Shown piece after piece: positions 1 to 11,167 of a DNA stretch of 64,000 nt. The stretch covers positions 124,001 through 188,000 of the forward strand of contig JAWPHD010000242.1 of assembly GCA_037043455.1 (NCBI GenBank). Reading direction: 5' to 3'. A model generated the notes under the pieces. That model was not told the origin of the DNA and did no database searches. It was given only the letters and a program-made list of their open reading frames with translations. Numbering within the stretch: the first letter of the stretch is position 1; each line of letters begins with the position of its first letter. The position numbers and the translations under genes are program-made. This DNA comes from Cyrtodaria siliqua. Taxonomy: Eukaryota > Mollusca > Bivalvia > Adapedonta > Hiatellidae.

Positions 1-76
1 GGCAACTATTTGTTTTATCACATATATTTTGAAGCCGTTATTTATCGACGTTACCTGTACGTAGGCTAAATAAAAG
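1..76 (+). mobile_element. Right-half fragment of TTAA-flanked tRNA-like/foldback element
   Basis: The first 76 bases align by eye with 38131-38206 and 7973-8045, the segment just after the plus-strand tRNA-like module of the TTAA family, including the shared 'ggagccgtatatttatcg'-type stretch and 'aggctaaataaa'. Similarity stops after about base 76, so this is a fragment cut by the window edge on the left and by divergence on the right. Confidence 0.6.
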
Positions 77-1142
77 TAAAAAATCTGTCTCATAATAATT
101 TTTGCCGGCATACAAACTGTGGACTTTATTGTTAGAGAATTCCTTTTGATAGGATGTAGTTTTGTTTACACTATCTTGTCTATTTGGGCGTTGAAGGCAG
201 GATAATAGCGAGGATTGTGAGCATATAAAATCGATTCAAGCTAACAAGTAGGCCTTATTGCCTACTGACCGTTCCAAGTCGGTAAACCTGTCTTCACCAC
301 CCTTTCTGTTGTTTTTTTATCTCCTTCATTGTATTTTCAAGTCCTTGTTTGCAGTACAATGCGGACCTACGATGCCATTTCGTTCGGACGCTGTTGTTTC
401 TATAGGACCCTATATCTCATTTTTTAGTTAAACATACTGAATTAGGACTTAACACGATTTGAGATCGTCAATAGCTTTACAAAGCTAATGTTGCGTATTG
501 ATGTAAAACCGACCTTAAAACATTTAATCACACTGATTTATTTCATTATTATATGATTTCAGAAAAATACAATTGTTGGATAGTGACATAACCATCTACA
601 GTCCATGAATGAAACACTACTGTCATATCTGGCAAGCAACCCCCATCAGTCGGTGATGACGGAACATGGTCCACAGAATGTTGGAAGTTCTTTGGTACAC
701 CAGGTTAGTCCTGAATAAGAAGTGGCATAAATCCTGTCAAAAAACAGCCACAGAACCAAATCTGATTTACACAGGGAAACAGTCGAAGCTCTATCTTGTT
801 GTCAACAATTTTAAACTTTTTTGATTTCGAGATTGCCATTTCAACATGGACCCGATGTCTTGCGATTTTTCCTTTTTAAGGGCAACGTCAGCTGCTGTCA
901 TTTGGGCTAAGTTTTTCAATTTCATCATGATTTAAAAAAAAATTTGAACGATCCCCGAGGATCGATTCCAACCAAAGCTTTTAATGTTGTTGCCGACTTA
1001 TAGCATTGACTTTGAGACGTGTACGTGCTATTATCTATATGTTTGTTAACATTTAAATTTGATCAGTCTTAAAGCCATTTTACTACCACTTCTTCATAAA
1101 AAAAGAAAATTCATAAAGCATTTTTGCTTTTAAAAAAATAGT
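77..1142. other. Unassigned AT-rich stretch
   Basis: No convincing coding region. At 258-290 a short piece reading 'gaccgttccaagtcggtaa' resembles the reverse complement of the Penelope-tail module found at 44.5, 54.1 and 58.9 kb, so a small plus-oriented Penelope tail fragment may lie at about 240-300. Nothing else recognised. Confidence 0.35.
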
Positions 1143-1224
1143 GCAGAGCCGCGGGTTGGATCCCGTCCGCAACGGGGTAAGCATATCTAGAATAGCGGTA
1201 ACCTACTGCGCTACGAAGGCCGAT
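1143..1224 (-). repeat. tRNA-derived SINE-like module
   Basis: Read on the minus strand, the segment has a box-A-like 'TAGCGCAGTAGG' and a box-B-like 'GGGATCCAACCC' about 40 bases apart, the spacing of an internal RNA polymerase III promoter. Arm pairing is imperfect, so it is called a tRNA-derived repeat head and not a functional tRNA gene. Confidence 0.4.
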
Positions 1225-1385
1225 TAACATAAACTGTACTAAATAAGTTTCTTATACATAAATATGTTCAATCGCGAAGGACCCTGTGCTTTTCAATATT
1301 CTGCTTTTCCAGGTCTGTAGCTACACTGGGGCACACTGGGGCACACAGAGGCTGTAGCCTTGGTTGAATTGGGAATGTACTATCA

Positions 1386-1430
1386 TGTGTTGCATTTCCC
1401 CCTACTAGTACATGGGGGAAATGCAACACA
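1386..1430. repeat. Perfect 17-bp stem, 11-nt loop palindrome
   Basis: 1386-1402 and 1414-1430 are perfect reverse complements around the loop 1403-1413; the stem core is GCATTTCCCCC. It follows a short direct repeat 'cactggggca' (1326-1347). It may be the relic of a foldback element or an extruding cruciform. Confidence 0.75.
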
Positions 1431-1933
1431 CTGAAGGAAGGAAATCAAAACAAAATCCAGGGCGGAGAGGGAGGTTAATTCCATCGGACACCAAAATAAG
1501 TGATATTCCTAGGTTAAATTTCAAGGATGGCTACCGGCTTGTTTTCATTTAAAATTACTTTACAAATCATTGAACTTAATTAAAGAAAATTAAAGATTTA
1601 CATAAGTTAACTTAGGAAACGTTAATTACTAGTATTTAAAGTTTAATAATTCTAATAAAACGTTCAGTTTTTAGTTAACACTGCCGTACAGGCGGAAGCT
1701 AACATCTTTCAAATATTTTTTTCAGCTAGAAGAATCGTTGATTTCACAGATTGAGTAAAATATTTTCTGCTGATTTTAAAATCTGATCAATCTGAATTGT
1801 AATGTTCATGTTGGCTATTCACACATTTTTTGTTGCATTTTTTTTCGTAAAATTTAAATCTGAGGCCCACCCCGAAACATTGGGGTGTGGGGCCCTCCGG
1901 CTCCTATGCGTATAAGACTATATATAGAAACAA

Positions 1934-2112
1934 TCTCTCTCTCTCTCTCTCTCTCTCTCGCTCTCTCTCTCTCTTAATCCCTCCCACACTCCCTCCTTCC
2001 TTCAACCTCGTCTCTCTCATCTTCCTCCCTCCATCTCGCTTTCTTTCTCTCTACTCTCTCTCACTCTTTCTCTATATATTACATTCTCCCTCTGTCTCTC
2101 TGTGTCTATCTT

Positions 2113-2151
<39 letters not shown>

Positions 2152-2245
2152 GTCTCTCTCTTTCTTTCTCTCTCTCTTCCTCTGTCTCTTACCTTCTCCC
2201 TCTCAATGTCTCTCTCTGTCCATCTTCTTTCTCTCTTTCTTTCTC

Positions 2246-2276
<31 letters not shown>

Positions 2277-2280
2277 CCAT
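1934..2280. repeat. (CT)n-rich microsatellite tract
   Basis: About 350 bases of almost pure pyrimidine with pure (CT)n runs at 1934-1972 and 2116-2147, interrupted by CTTT and CTGT variants. The Leu/Ser-rich open frames across it are an artefact of the simple repeat. Confidence 0.95.
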
Positions 2281-2500
2281 TTTATTTTTCAATATTTCAT
2301 TTCATGCATAAATTAAGACAACTTTATTTTTTAAAAAAAAGTGATTTATAATCTACTAATATGTATAAACCATGCATGCCTAACTTCAAATACTGTATCT
2401 CGATCTTTACCATTAAATATGACCCTTGGTTGGAGTCCCCTCTACCAATATTCCAATTTTGATAAACAATGTCTCCCTTGTGTTTTATGTCAATATATAG

Positions 2501-2518
2501 TACACACACACACACACA
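2501..2518. repeat. (CA)n microsatellite
   Basis: Short run of CA dinucleotides. Confidence 0.85.
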
Positions 2519-2549
2519 TAAAAATGGAGGATAACTTGTTTGTATAATA

Positions 2550-3139
2550 GTTTCGTTGATGCAACAGGACAGTTGGAAAGGGTCTTTTTTTAAAAGGCCG
2601 CTGCGTTTAAATATAGGTATTGGTTCGGATTATATAAATATGGACTTATAAGGTTGTTTTGAGTAAGTACATCTTTAGCTTCCTTACCCAATGTCTAATG
2701 ACTTGTATTTCTAATGACTTGTATTTCATATTTCGTATTAGGTCTTTCTACAAAAGAGTGGTCTCATCAGTTCGGTGGTCAAGTGTCGTCTGCTTAAATC
2801 CGCTTTTATACCCGATATAAGACCAGTGGTCGATTTACAAAGTACATGAAGCGTCCCATTCAGTACCGCCTTATCCCATTAATATTCAGTGAATTTAGGA
2901 AGCGCGCATGTTGTATATATGAACCCACACGTACACAGTGATCACGTGGTACAACATTCGTAATAACCGTTCGATTTTTTCGGTACCAGTGTGCCTTTTA
3001 TCGGGATTGTTTAGCTTTAAGTCAGTTATAAATTCAATTCAGAGTTTAGGAACTTGATAAATGAGCTAAAACCTGTACTGATATTGAATTATACATGTAA
3101 TGTTATTTATTCTTATTGTCCAATAAATATTTACAGGAA
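2550..3139. other. Unassigned AT-rich stretch
   Basis: No coding signal or known repeat recognised. A short direct duplication 'tctaatgacttgtattt' occurs near 2693 and 2710. Confidence 0.4.
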
Positions 3140-4419
3140 GTAAAGTATACAGGGAGGAGACATGGACCGGTTGGCCGTTTTATGTTGTGGCGCGTGTGTT
3201 TCACTACTGCGTGAAAATGACTACTTCCCGTTGTTGCGCGCGTGTGTGAAAAACAGCAAATTATTATAAATTATTACACTTACAAACTCAATAAAGGTGT
3301 AAACATAAGTATTATTTATTCACATTGTGTCCTCTGATACAGAGCGTTTATTTGCATGTATAAAAGCACATTTTACCAGGCGGATCCGTGTAACAAAGAC
3401 CGCGCCACTCGCCGTCAAATAAATAAATGGTGACCGTGTATAGCTATTGCAAACGAGATACGAGACTACGGGTTATATTAGGCCTAATAATAAGAAAAAG
3501 TATATAGTAGACTATTTATCTTTGTCAAGAAGGTAATTTCACTGTGGTGATTATGAAACAAAGCCAAAAAGTGGTTATGAAAATGCCTCTTTTGAGATCT
3601 CAGCTGACATTTTAATTTTTTCAAATTAAAAATAGTGCAGAGCTATTGCAAACGAGATACAAAGTACGGGTTATATTAGGCATTAATAATAACAACTAGA
3701 CGGGTTTTCGTCAGCGCTTTGTCAGCATAACAATTTTTTTTGGACCCAGATAAATGACCTTGACAAATTGGTCTGACTAAGTTTTCGTGAATAAAATAGT
3801 ATTTACCCACATAATCAACTTCAGTGTGACTTGACCTTTATATTTTAGTATGGTCATGTCTATATTGTCATGATGAGTATATATTGAAAAGTTTGATGAA
3901 GAATTGAGAAAGTTATAGCCAACGTTAAGTTTTCGTGAAGAAAAAATGAGTATTTAACCGATATAATGGCCTTCAGTGTGATCTTGACCTTTATATTTAG
4001 TATGGTGCATGTCGATGTTGTCAGGATGAGTTTATATTGAAAGTTTGATGAAGAATTGAGAAAGTTATAGCCAACGTTAAGTTTTCGTGACGGACGGACG
4101 GACTGACGACAAAGTGATCCCTATGTATCGCATTTTCTTCGAAAAGGCGACACGAAACGTGAATAGTAGTCATATTTATCTGTGTCAAGAAGGTAATTTC
4201 GTGATGTTGATTATAACAGAAAGCCTATTTTGAGATGTTGGCTGAAATTTTAACTTTTAAACGCGCTTACGATCGATTTACCTGTATCGATACAATAGTA
4301 AATGGCGGTGTACTAGCGCAACAACATAAATCGATAAACTAGAGCGTGTATGTCTCCTCAAGTTCAACAACATAAATCGATTAACTAGAGCGTTTATGTC
4401 TCCTCCCTGTATACTTTAC
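3140..4419. mobile_element. Nonautonomous TIR DNA transposon, about 1.28 kb
   Basis: A perfect 24-bp terminal inverted repeat is seen at 3140-3163 and 4396-4419, with core TATACAGGGAGGAGACAT. Just inside the right terminus a roughly 50-bp unit containing 'aacaacataaatcgat' is tandemly duplicated (4320-4400), repeating part of the terminal 'atgtctcctc' motif. No transposase is encoded. The interior carries a tandem module (3783-4090) typical of mollusc satellites. Superfamily and target-site duplication were not resolved. Confidence 0.75.
3783..4150. repeat. Tandem ~150-bp satellite module ending in GACGGACGGAC
   Basis: Two units of about 150 bases share 'aagttttcgtga', 'tgaccttcagtgtgac'-like and 'gatgaagaattgagaaag' blocks; the second ends in 'gacggacggacggactgacg' and 'aaagtgatccctatgt'. 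This layout is common in mollusc genomes (known pattern, recalled). It lies inside the 3140-4419 TIR element, so the element may mobilise satellite units. Confidence 0.75.
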
Positions 4420-4707
4420 GGACAAAAAATATAAAAATATGTATTCGTCCTTTTTTAGTTACCTTGTTACATCAGCCAGAGTTGGTCTTCTTTTTCTTGG
4501 TGGCTCTGACAGGGATCCTCTCTTTGGCGGTGCTCTTACGGTAGTTCATCGGACAGTGGTTGTTCGGTTTGCCGGTACTGGGTCTGGATATCGCTCTTTG
4601 GTCGTCCTTCGGGAAAATGCTGAACAAAGGACATCAATCAACACCTCATAAATTGTGTGTCCCATATCTTTAATCATCATTTAAAATCATTTATCCAAAA
4701 AAATCTA

Positions 4708-4975
4708 CCGCGGCGGTGATGTAATGGTAGAGTGTCCGCCTCACATGTGGGAGGTCGTGAGTTTGATCTCCCCGGCCGCGGTCATACCAAAGACTTTGTA
4801 AAAATGGTACCAGTGCTTCTTCGACAGGCGCTCGGCATATGGAAAATAGCACTAGGACTGAATGTCTCAGTGTCAGAATAATAGACAAAGTGTAGTACTG
4901 GTTATCACCCAGGTGACCGGCTCGATATGACCATAGATGTTAAAAGAGCCGTAAAACCACAACAAACAAAACATC
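4708..4975 (+). repeat. tRNA-Val-like SINE with intact cloverleaf head
   Basis: The head (4708-4781) has a perfect 7-bp acceptor stem CCGCGGC/GCCGCGG, a box A TGATGTAATGG, an anticodon loop CTCACAT (anticodon CAC, valine) and a box-B-like GAGTTTGATCTCC. A body of about 190 bases follows and ends in an A-rich 'aaccacaacaaacaaaacat' tail. This layout is a tRNA-derived SINE. The head is well preserved, so a young insertion is possible; no CCA is encoded and none is expected in an animal tRNA gene. Confidence 0.8.
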
Positions 4976-4979
4976 ATCC

Positions 4980-5706
4980 AAATATCGCATCTTTCATTAG
5001 AGAAAACAGGTTGCTAAGCCCCTAATCTTGTCATAAAGTCATTCTTCAAAACATGAAAAAGATTCCTAGTGAAGATTATTGAATCAATAAGAGTATTTCT
5101 ACATAAATGTTCTAAAACAGATTGAAAAAATAAGGAAATAAAATCTCAACAAACCTGTCTTTGTTTACATTGTCCCAACTAAGGCAATGCTTATATATAC
5201 CACGTGCAACTTCATATAATAATCCTCACGTTTCGGTGAACGATTGGACGAAAATGGCACATGCACTTTTTCGAATGACGTAGTATTTAAAATTCAAGCG
5301 TCTCCGTGTCGGATGTTAAATTTATGGATATTTCAATAGAAATACAGCATTTAACTTACCTTTGTGCATACAAAATGTGATAATTCCCGTCTACTATTGC
5401 TGTATTAAGCTGGTCGTGCGGACATCCACAAGCCTTAATATATCGTTTGCATTGTTCTAACTTTTGTTATGGTTTTGGAAACGGAATAAACGAAACATCG
5501 CCTTCTTAACGTTCTGGGTACCGGGTACCTGGTATCTGAATTGCACAGGCCCCATTGACATCGTTTAACCATTTGTATTATTAAAAACCACTCATCCGGC
5601 GACGATTTATTAATACAATCCAAAATATCACAATCTCGAACTAATTATTCATATTTTAGAAAAGGATATGTATGGAATTTAATGTGTGAAGTGCAAATGA
5701 TTCTTA
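4980..5706. other. Unassigned; possibly LINE 5' untranslated region
   Basis: No coding signal. It directly precedes the ORF1 relic at 5707, so it may hold the 5' UTR of that LINE, but there is no second copy in the window to confirm this. Confidence 0.3.
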
Positions 5707-6775
5707 ATGCTAACAAAGAAAGTGCCTAGGAAACGAAAAAAGACTCGGGAGTCGCCAGAAAGTAGCCAGGAAACACCCAAACTTCAATCAACAATGGCGC
5801 AAAATGGCGGGAAGACCCCAACAACAAGTCAAGGGTCAATCTGTACCAAACGGAAACTATGGACAATATTAAACAGGGCTGGCAGGTCAGTACTGTAATA
5901 TGCCTAATATGTACTCGCCACAGAACATACCACAGAACACGAACATGAGTATACCCATGAACTATAACAATAACAACCAGGGAATGATAATGAATGCCAC
6001 CCCACCCGGCACACCTTGTACACCTTTTACACCTTATACACATGTACAACCCGTGCAGCAAAGTGAGATGTATTCCATGTTGATTCAAAGACTCGATTCA
6101 ATGGATAAAAAACTGTCACATCTGGACAATATTCTAACGACCGTAAACTCCATAACGGTAAATATACAGAAAATGGATCAGAAGATTAACAATATGGAGG
6201 TCAAAATCAGGGACAACGAGAGCAGTCGAGAGTTTGATAGTCGTCTTCTTGAAAATCTAAACAAAAAACAGGAACATATAGACAGTCTAGTGAAAAAGAT
6301 GCAAACATACGATCAGGAACAAACTACAAGGGAAGCAGAGCTCAAATAATCGATTATTGATCTTCAATACCGCAGTATGAGAGATAACCTCACGTTCTTT
6401 AAGATACCAGAGGAGAAGGACGAAAAGTGCGAAGAAAAAATCCTAAACTTTATTGAAACCCAGCTTGAAATCGAAAACGCTATAACGGAAATAAAATTAC
6501 ATAGAACGCACAGAGTGGGAGGCTACAATTCTGCAAAAACCAGACCGATCGTCGCCAAATTTGCCTATTATCCGGACAAAGAGAGAGTGCGGAAATCTGC
6601 AAGGAACCTCAGCGGAACACCATATGGTATAAGCGAGCAATTCCCCAAAGAAGTCATGGAAACCAGGAAGAAACGTATCCCCATCATGGAACAGGAATGT
6701 GATTCAGGCAAAGAGGCGTACATTAGTGTTGATAAGCTATACATCAATAAAACTCTTTACAGGGATAACAAATAG
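5707..6775 (+). pseudogene. LINE ORF1 (RNA-binding coiled-coil protein), decayed
   Basis: ORF1 proteins of two-ORF LINEs form trimers and bind the element RNA. A basic start (LTKKVPRKRKKTRESPESS) lies in one frame (5707-5898). The frame then shifts to 5900, giving a Pro/Asn-rich stretch and a coiled coil (heptad-like MDKKLSHLDNI...KKMQTYDQEQ, about 6080-6340). An in-frame TAA at 6347-6349 interrupts the coil; the same frame continues with LQYRSMRDNLTFFKIPEE, the signature that follows the coil in L1-type ORF1 proteins, then an RNA-binding-like domain (HRTHRVG, RPIVAKF) ending at a TAG at 6773-6775. So there is one frameshift and one premature stop. The layout matches the intact ORF1 at 63.07-64 kb, but the proteins are clearly diverged. 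The final TAG is followed in frame by ORF2 with no AUG. Confidence 0.85.
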
Positions 6776-7539
6776 GACCCACGTGAGAATGTTTTAAAGT
6801 GTGTGTCTTGGAATTTCGAAGGACTTACATCAGAAAAACTCACATCTCATGTTTTTTTAAATATTGTAAGTGATTATGATATCATCTGTTTATCTGAATC
6901 CTTGACTAACAAGAAATCAAACATTGACCTTAAAGCTGTACAGTCCCTATTTTAACTGGTAATAACTCATGAATATGAAAGAGTCACGTGTGAAGTAGTT
7001 CCACATCGACTAACACCCCTAAAAGTCGGTATATAAGGAGAAATCGATACGTAAAATTTCACATTTTCATTTAGCCTCCGTACAGGTAACATCGATAAAT
7101 ATACGGCTCCAGAATATATGTGATAAAACAATAGTTGCCCGGATCGGGATTTGAACCACAGCCTTGCATTTGTAAGATTTGAAAAATGTACGCTGAACCT
7201 CTAGACCACTGCTATTTATTGATATTTTGTAGCATTTTTAACACTAAATAGGCATTACGTAATAACAAGAGCGCGCACACAAACTCATCAAGCGCTAAAT
7301 AACAAGTCGAGATATGATTGATTTGAGGCGAAGTATTAGTTGCATATTGATAAGATACAGTATTACACCAGGCAATGTTAATTAACACGTGCGACAATAT
7401 GGACTGCATATTTATTGATCCATCTTTAGTTGTATATAGATGTATATACAGTAAATATGAAATTATTTACTGTATATACATCGACCAGTGCACATCGTAC
7501 GTATACACAGGTAACAGTAATTTTTACCGAAAAAAAAGT

Positions 7540-7612
7540 TAGCTTCTTTCGGGGCTCGAATACACGACCTTCTGATTTCAAGTCCTGTGCTCTATCCACT
7601 GAACTACAACGC
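7540..7612 (-). repeat. tRNA-like module inside the foldback element
   Basis: On the minus strand it reads with box A TAGTTCAGTGG, a CTTGAAATC anticodon-loop-like segment (TGA) and a box-B-like GTATTCGAGCC. The same module is at 37700-37776 in the second copy. It is probably a captured tRNA/SINE head and not a host tRNA gene. Confidence 0.6.
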
Positions 7613-7898
7613 TACTTGAGAAAATAGTATACTAACTACCATATACTATGAGGCAAAATAACTTAACGTATTTGAACGCAACTAAAGATGGATCAATAAA
7701 TATGCTGTCCATATTGTCGCACGTGCAAATTAACATTGCCTGGTGTAATACTGTATCTTATCAATATGAAACTAATACTTCGTCTCAAATCAACCATATA
7801 TCGACCTGTTATTTAGCGCTTGATGAGTTTGTGTGCGCTCTCTTGTTATTACGTAATGCCTATTTAGTGTTAAAAATGCTACAAAATACCAATAAATA

Positions 7899-7976
7899 GC
7901 AGTGGTCTAGAGGTTCAGCGTACTTCTTTCAAATCTTACAAGTGCAAGACTGTGGTTCAAGTCCCGTTCCGGGCAC
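7899..7976 (+). repeat. tRNA-like module in the right arm of the foldback element
   Basis: Box-A-like TGGTCTAGAGGTTCAGCG and box B GGTTCAAGTCC about 45 bases apart. The reverse-complement copy is in the left arm (7138-7215) and another is at 38058-38136. Confidence 0.6.
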
Positions 7977-10900
7977 CTATTTTTTTATCACATATATTCT
8001 GGAGCCGTATATTTATCGATGTTACCTGTACGGAGGCTAAATAAAAATGTGAAATTTTACGTATTGATTTCTCGTTATATACCGACTTTTGGGGTGTTCG
8101 TCGATTTGAAACTACTTCACCCGTGACTCATTCGTATTCATGAGTTATAACCAGTTAAAATAGGGACTGTACAGCTTTAAATACCTGATTTCGACATGAG
8201 CTGGTGAACATCAAATTACAAATAAAGTCACGCCTACAAAGAAGAAATCGATTGATATAGGGACTCTGTAGCTTTAACGGTTATAGTGACCCTGTCCATT
8301 CATACAGACAATTTCAACATAAAAGAGCGAGACGATCTAGTGGTGGTATAATTATCTACATATGAGACCAATTTAAAAAGGTGTTAAAGTTATAAAAAAT
8401 TGATTGTCTGATCTGGTTAAAATTTGATAAATATGTTTTCCATATAGATAATGATATTTATTTAGCAGTTACCTACATTGCGCCAGAAAATTCACCTATG
8501 CAAAACAGATATGATGTTGATATATTTAGACAAATCGAAAAGGATATTAACGTGTATAAAGATATGGCTAAAATATTTATTACGGGGGACATGAACGCCA
8601 GAATCGGCCGAAAATGTGACTATATCGATAATGACCGTAGCCTTAGTAACGACGACATATTTGATATAGACGTCCCATTACCCCGTACAACGCACGACCT
8701 CACCTCAAACAGGTTTAGCGAGTACCTCCTTGACCTGTGTAAAGCATCGAATATGCGTATAGTTAACGGACGGTTACATAAAGACAAGCATGAGGGCAAA
8801 TTATCCTGCATAACACATAACGGTGAAAGTTTAGTAGATTATCTGTTGAAACTCTAAAGGCAATAAATATTTTGAAACTATTAACAAACCGAACGATACG
8901 CAGTTAAACACAAACAATAAAAATAAACAAAAATGGTATAATGAAGAATGCAAACGCAAACACGAACTGTACGAAAACGCCATTCAACAATACAATATAA
9001 CTAAAACTAACGACACTCGGAGAAACGTATTCGAAAAGAAAAAAGACTATTCATATTATTGCAGAAAGTGTAAAAATAATGTTAACAGAGACCTAGGTAA
9101 GAAAATGAATGCCATGAGACGCAAACGCCCGCGAGAGTTCTGGAAAATATTTAAACAAAAACCTGTGAATAAAAATGGCGAACAAATACCCACAGAAGAA
9201 TTTTATAATCATTTTAAGAATTTAGCAGCAAATACGATATCTCATACAAATGAAGAAGGCGTCGAGTTCCTGCAAGATTTTTTTAATAACGATCTAGCCG
9301 AACCTACATAAAGTGAACTCGACCGACCGATTACTATTGAAGAAATAGTACGCGCATCAAAGTTGTTAGGAAACAATAAAGCATGTTCATTTGACAACAT
9401 CCTATATGAATATTTTAAAGAAAGCATAGACACGATTGCAAAATCACTCGAAATACTGTTTAATTATGTCATAGACAAAAAAGTATTTCCAGGTAGTTGG
9501 TCAGCCGGCCTCATAATACCAAAATACAAGAAGGGGGATTCGTCTGACCCAAAAATGTACAGAGGCATAATAATCACAAGCTGTTTTGCCATTTTTTTTA
9601 CAGTTATTGTTAACGAGAGATTAAAGAAATGGGCATTAGATAATAATATACTCACTGACGCTCAATTCGGATTTAAACCCAAATATGGCACAGTTGACGC
9701 TATATTTTCACTACACGCACTAATTGAACAACAACTCACGAATAAAAGCAAATTATTCTGCTGCTTCGTTGACTTTAAAAAAGTGTATGACTTAATTGAC
9801 CGTAACTGTCTGTGGTTCAAATTAATCAAATCCGGAAGAGATTGCAAACTTTTTCACTAATCCGCTCAATGTGATATGATGAAGTAAAATTATGTATCAA
9901 ACATTTAAATACCGTAACAGACTTTTTCAACAGTGACCTAGGGCTATGTCAAGGGGAGATAACATCACCGATATTTTTTTCCCTGTTCCTAAATGACATT
10001 GAACGTCATCTGCAACACAATTTAAATGTTGGTATCACAATAGAACAAATTTCTATATATCTTTTATTATTTGTCGACGACGCCGCAATATGCTCAAAAA
10101 CAAAAGAAGGCCTACAACAATCTCTAAACAATCTAGAAAATTATTGCTTAAAATGGAATCTAAATGTTAATATCGAGAAAACAAAAATCGTAGTCTTTAG
10201 AAAAGGCGGAGCGCTCAGACAAGAATACTCATGGACATATTCTGGAACATTGATCGAGGTAGTAAACAGTTTCAATTATTTAGGGATTGTACTATCCAGC
10301 GGTGGTTCATTCATACCAGCAACTAATACACTTAAAGGTAAAGCTCTACTTGCAATGAATTCCTTGTTAAACCTTACGCGGAATATGGCTATTCCAATTA
10401 ATATTATGTTTAATATTTTTGATTCATACGTACCGTCTATTTTAAATTATGGCTGTGAGGGATGGGGACACATCAAGGCAGATAATATAGAGCTGGTTCA
10501 TATCAAAATTGGTAAATGGATACTAAATGTTAAAACGTCAACAAACATTTTATCGCTCTACGCAGAAGCTGGTCGATATCCATTATACATTTCAAGATAT
10601 ATACGAATCATCAAATACTGGCTAAAGATGTACAGTAATAAAGATAATAATTGCATATTAAAAACCATTATCAACAAACAAAGAAATGAGATAGATGGCA
10701 ATCCCCGCATTATAAACTAAACTGGTCTACAAAGGTACGAGGTATTCTACAAAACTCGGGATTCAATGAGATATGGTTGTACCCAGAATCTGTTAAAATA
10801 AATGCCTTCACTGCATTACTACTTAATCGCCTAAGAGACATATATGTAACACAATGGCGCGCTGATATGACACTCTGTTCATCAATATATATATATAGGG

Positions 10901-11167
10901 AACTTAAATCCAGTTTTGAAAGATCAAGTTATCTTAAAATTCTAGATAATTTGAAGTATAGAAATATGATCGCTAAAATCAGATTGTCTTCTCATAAATT
11001 ATCCATAGAAACAGGTCGACACAGAAATATTGAAAGAAACCAAAGGAAATGTTCACTATGTATTTAAATGATATTGAAGATGAATATCACTTCATTCTTA
11101 TTTGCCCTTAGTATCATGATTGAGAAAATCCCACATTCCAGCATATTTTACCATATATCTACATACA

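Larger units (their letters stand above)
6930..8277. mobile_element. TTAA-flanked nonautonomous foldback transposon (piggyBac-like), rearranged self-nested copy
   Basis: Both edges are TTAA (6930-6933 and 8274-8277), and removing the insert with one TTAA restores the LINE reading ...IDL-NGYSDP..., so TTAA is the target duplication, as known for piggyBac-type elements. The left edge AGCTGTACAGTCCCTA is the reverse complement of this family's right end; the right edge TAGGGACTCTGTAGCT is the reverse complement of its left end. Inside, 6934-7432 and 7680-8177 form arms of about 500 bp in inverted orientation around a 250-bp loop. The plus-oriented right end finishes at a TTAA (8177-8180) that also occurs inside the family's left end. 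The structure is best explained by a copy inserted at a TTAA within an inverted copy, followed by an internal deletion. No transposase is encoded. Confidence 0.85.
6776..11165 (+). pseudogene. LINE ORF2 (endonuclease-reverse transcriptase), decayed and interrupted
   Basis: ORF2 nicks target DNA and copies the element RNA onto it. It opens in the frame of ORF1 directly after the TAG: DPRENVLKCVSWNFEGL, the APE-type endonuclease start. After IDL it is split by a transposon (6930-8277) and resumes with NGYSDPVHSY and SSGGI. Further endonuclease motif: FITGDMNARIG (about 8570). The SDH-containing C-terminal part of the endonuclease seems deleted near 8858. The linker and reverse transcriptase follow: RPREFWKIF (9126), NNILTDAQFGF (9643-9675), CCFVDFKKVYD (about 9760), a degenerate active site FVDDAAI (about 10070, FADD expected) and FNYLG (10270). 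The tail has CSLC and EDEYHFILICP (11050-11110), the Cys/His knuckle seen in the intact copy. Many frameshifts and stops occur. It is the same architecture as the 59.6-63.1 kb element but a different, older family. Confidence 0.9.

Noticed and set aside
1887..2351. 154-codon Leu/Ser-rich open frame
   Set aside because: It lies entirely on the (CT)n microsatellite; the composition is an artefact of the repeat.
2755..2800. Hammerhead ribozyme core on the minus strand (CTGATGAG)
   Set aside because: No matching stem II or GAAA at the proper place.
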